DNA from: Candidatus Hermodarchaeota archaeon
GTDB lineage: Archaea > Asgardarchaeota > Hermodarchaeia > Hermodarchaeales > Hermodarchaeaceae
Direction of reading: 5' to 3'
DNA: 6,836 nt
Assembly (NCBI GenBank): GCA_016840185.1
Contig: JAEOSV010000109.1
Coordinates: 1-6,836 of the forward strand
Below, in pieces: positions 6,027 through 6,836 of the stretch (within the stretch, counting starts at the first letter, position 1; every line of letters starts with the position of its first letter). The notes under the pieces are model-generated. The model had not been told where the DNA came from. It made no database searches and saw only the letters and a list, made by a program, of their open reading frames with translations. The position numbers and the translations under genes are program-made.

Positions 6027-6650
6027 TCATTCAGCTTGTTCTGATTTTTTATTAAGTTTCTGAAGCTCAAACAGAATTTTCTGCAACAAAACTGAGGTGT
6101 CACTCACAGGAGTAGGTTCAAGTTCAGTTGTCAACGCATAACCAGCACGATATTTTCGAACTAATTCTAGAATATGATTGCACACGGCATCATACTTGAT
6201 TAGGCCATCAAGGCCGAGTTCCGGTGAGGTAGTACCAGCCTGTGAACCCGTTTGCCCTGCGGTTTCGATTTTCACACTCCCAATGTGGAATAATCGATCA
6301 TATGGTCCCCGTCGAAGGGTTACATTGGTGATTGCACGTACTGGAACCACACGCCGAGTCAAGGTAATAACTCCACGAGAAACGATAATTTCATCATCTT
6401 GAATCCGATAATGGATACGACGGTAGTAAAATGGAATAAGAATTAGTCCAGGAATCGTCCAGGCGAAACAGAAGACAAAGCCCCATAAGAGAAAGTTTAG
6501 CCAGATCCAAGAAAGCCAAGGGAATGGAAAAAATCGCACCAAACCCATAATTGAGTAGGGAACCACTAGAGTTACAAAGAAGAAAATCGGAAGAGTCAGT
6601 AATTGCAGATAATACTTTGTCCGAAGTCGGGGATCCGGTTGAAACTCCAT
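6027..6650 (-). CDS. Membrane protein with bacterial PH-like domain (bPH2 / DUF304, YdbS-like)
   Basis: A 207-residue protein. Two hydrophobic segments, about 15-37 and 46-75, form a membrane hairpin. A bPH2 domain follows at about 76-168, recognisable from YRRIHYRIQDDEIIVSRGV, then the RRVVPVRAITNV strand and RLFHIGSVKIETAG. This is the layout of YdbS-type proteins (former DUF304), in which two helices precede a small beta-barrel domain of PH fold on the cytosolic side; the biochemical role of the family is poorly defined. After the barrel comes a likely flexible stretch rich in acidic residues, Pro, Ser and Thr (about 174-186) and a C-terminal amphipathic helix (187-203). Bacterial relatives often sit beside a larger YdbT-like gene with tandem domains; none is present here. 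ATG 6650 is preferred, with AGGG 8 bases upstream; an in-frame GTG at 6656 would add two residues but sits too close to that motif. Confidence 0.85.
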   Translation of the reverse strand: MEFQPDPRLRTKYYLQLLTLPIFFFVTLVVPYSIMGLVRFFPFPWLSWIWLNFLLWGFVFCFAWTIPGLILIPFYYRRIHYRIQDDEIIVSRGVITLTRRVVPVRAITNVTLRRGPYDRLFHIGSVKIETAGQTGSQAGTTSPELGLDGLIKYDAVCNHILELVRKYRAGYALTTELEPTPVSDTSVLLQKILFELQKLNKKSEQAE

Positions 6651-6668
6651 ATCCACTACCCTATGATT

Positions 6669-6692
6669 GATATCGAGTCTTATGATAAAAAC
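6669..6692 (-). promoter_or_regulatory. Candidate TATA box and operator-like motif of the bPH2 gene
   Basis: On the minus strand GTTTTTATCATAAG lies about 30-43 bases before ATG 6650, a reasonable position for a TATA box with a short leader. It overlaps TTATCATAA-GACTC-GATATC (6688-6669), a composite resembling the one at the promoter of the 391-residue gene. The spacer is divergent, so factors bound here could also affect the plus-strand acyl-CoA ligase gene. Confidence 0.4.
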
Positions 6693-6790
6693 TCTACCAA
6701 TTCGTCCTCAATGATAAACGTAGAAATGGTAAGCCTTTTCCTTCAATAAGTACCATATAGAGCGTATCTAAACAGGGAGGACAAAATCTA

Positions 6791-6836
6791 ATGGAAAAGC
6801 CCTGGTTGAAATTTTACGAACCCGACGTTCCTGAAA
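6791..6836 (+). CDS. Probable AMP-forming acyl-CoA ligase (long-chain fatty acid-CoA ligase type), N-terminal start only
   Basis: The gene runs off the right edge after 15 codons: MEKPWLKFYEPDVPE. This opening (PWLK-x-Y-x-P-x-VP) resembles the N-terminus of many archaeal and bacterial AMP-forming long-chain acyl-CoA synthetases, which activate fatty acids to acyl-CoA through an acyl-adenylate. The start is well supported: GGGAGG at 6775-6780 lies 10 bases before the ATG. A weak AT-rich box, CATATAG near 6754-6760, is too close to the start to be a convincing TATA box unless the leader is very short. The gene diverges from the bPH2 gene across a 140-bp spacer. The family call rests on only 15 residues and no catalytic motif is in view; the start codon is more secure than the product name. 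Confidence 0.6.
   Translation, partial: MEKPWLKFYEPDVPE

Noticed and set aside
6178..6402. 74-codon plus-strand frame opposite the bPH2 gene
   Set aside because: Full overlap with the conserved bPH2 domain coding region; its translation looks like antisense of a beta-rich domain.
1..6836. Mobile elements, CRISPR arrays, tRNA or rRNA genes, toxin-antitoxin or phage-defence modules
   Set aside because: No repeat-spacer pattern, transposase or integrase motif, cloverleaf-like sequence, rRNA core sequence or defence-family signature was seen on either strand by eye.

Overview
The window most likely comes from an archaeon of medium G+C content. Start codons carry strong Shine-Dalgarno motifs (GGAGGT, GGGAGG). 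Several genes are preceded by AT-rich, TATA-like boxes rather than clear -35/-10 pairs. The large secreted protein has many N-glycosylation sequons and is held by one C-terminal membrane helix with a short basic tail, a layout common in archaeal surface proteins. An Asgard lineage such as Thorarchaeota is possible, but that is an impression and nothing in the window proves it. No rRNA, tRNA, CRISPR array, transposase or integrase was seen.

Layout from left to right: (1) the last 38 codons of an FAD-linked oxidase of the GlcD/D-lactate dehydrogenase type, plus strand; (2) a complete nitrilase-superfamily amidohydrolase, plus strand; (3) a convergent junction with a GC-containing hairpin; (4) a 1148-residue secreted, membrane-anchored gingipain-like (C25) cysteine peptidase, minus strand; (5) a 214-bp spacer holding its probable promoter; (6) a 391-residue, cysteine-free, helical protein of unknown function, minus strand; (7) a membrane protein with a bacterial-type PH domain (bPH2/DUF304), minus strand; (8) a divergent spacer and the first 15 codons of a probable acyl-CoA ligase, plus strand.

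The genes do not form an obvious single pathway. The oxidase, nitrilase and acyl-CoA ligase are metabolic (2-hydroxyacid, amide/nitrile and fatty or organic acid use). The peptidase and the bPH2 protein act at the cell surface or in the membrane. A catabolic lifestyle using external protein and organic acids would fit, but this is inference.

The main point of interest is the architecture of the peptidase. The predicted catalytic His (residue 328) and Cys (residue 789) are 461 residues apart because a repeat region, readable as a seven-bladed FG-GAP/VCBS-like beta-propeller, is inserted between two core strands of the caspase-like catalytic fold. In classical gingipains the same two residues are only about 30 residues apart.
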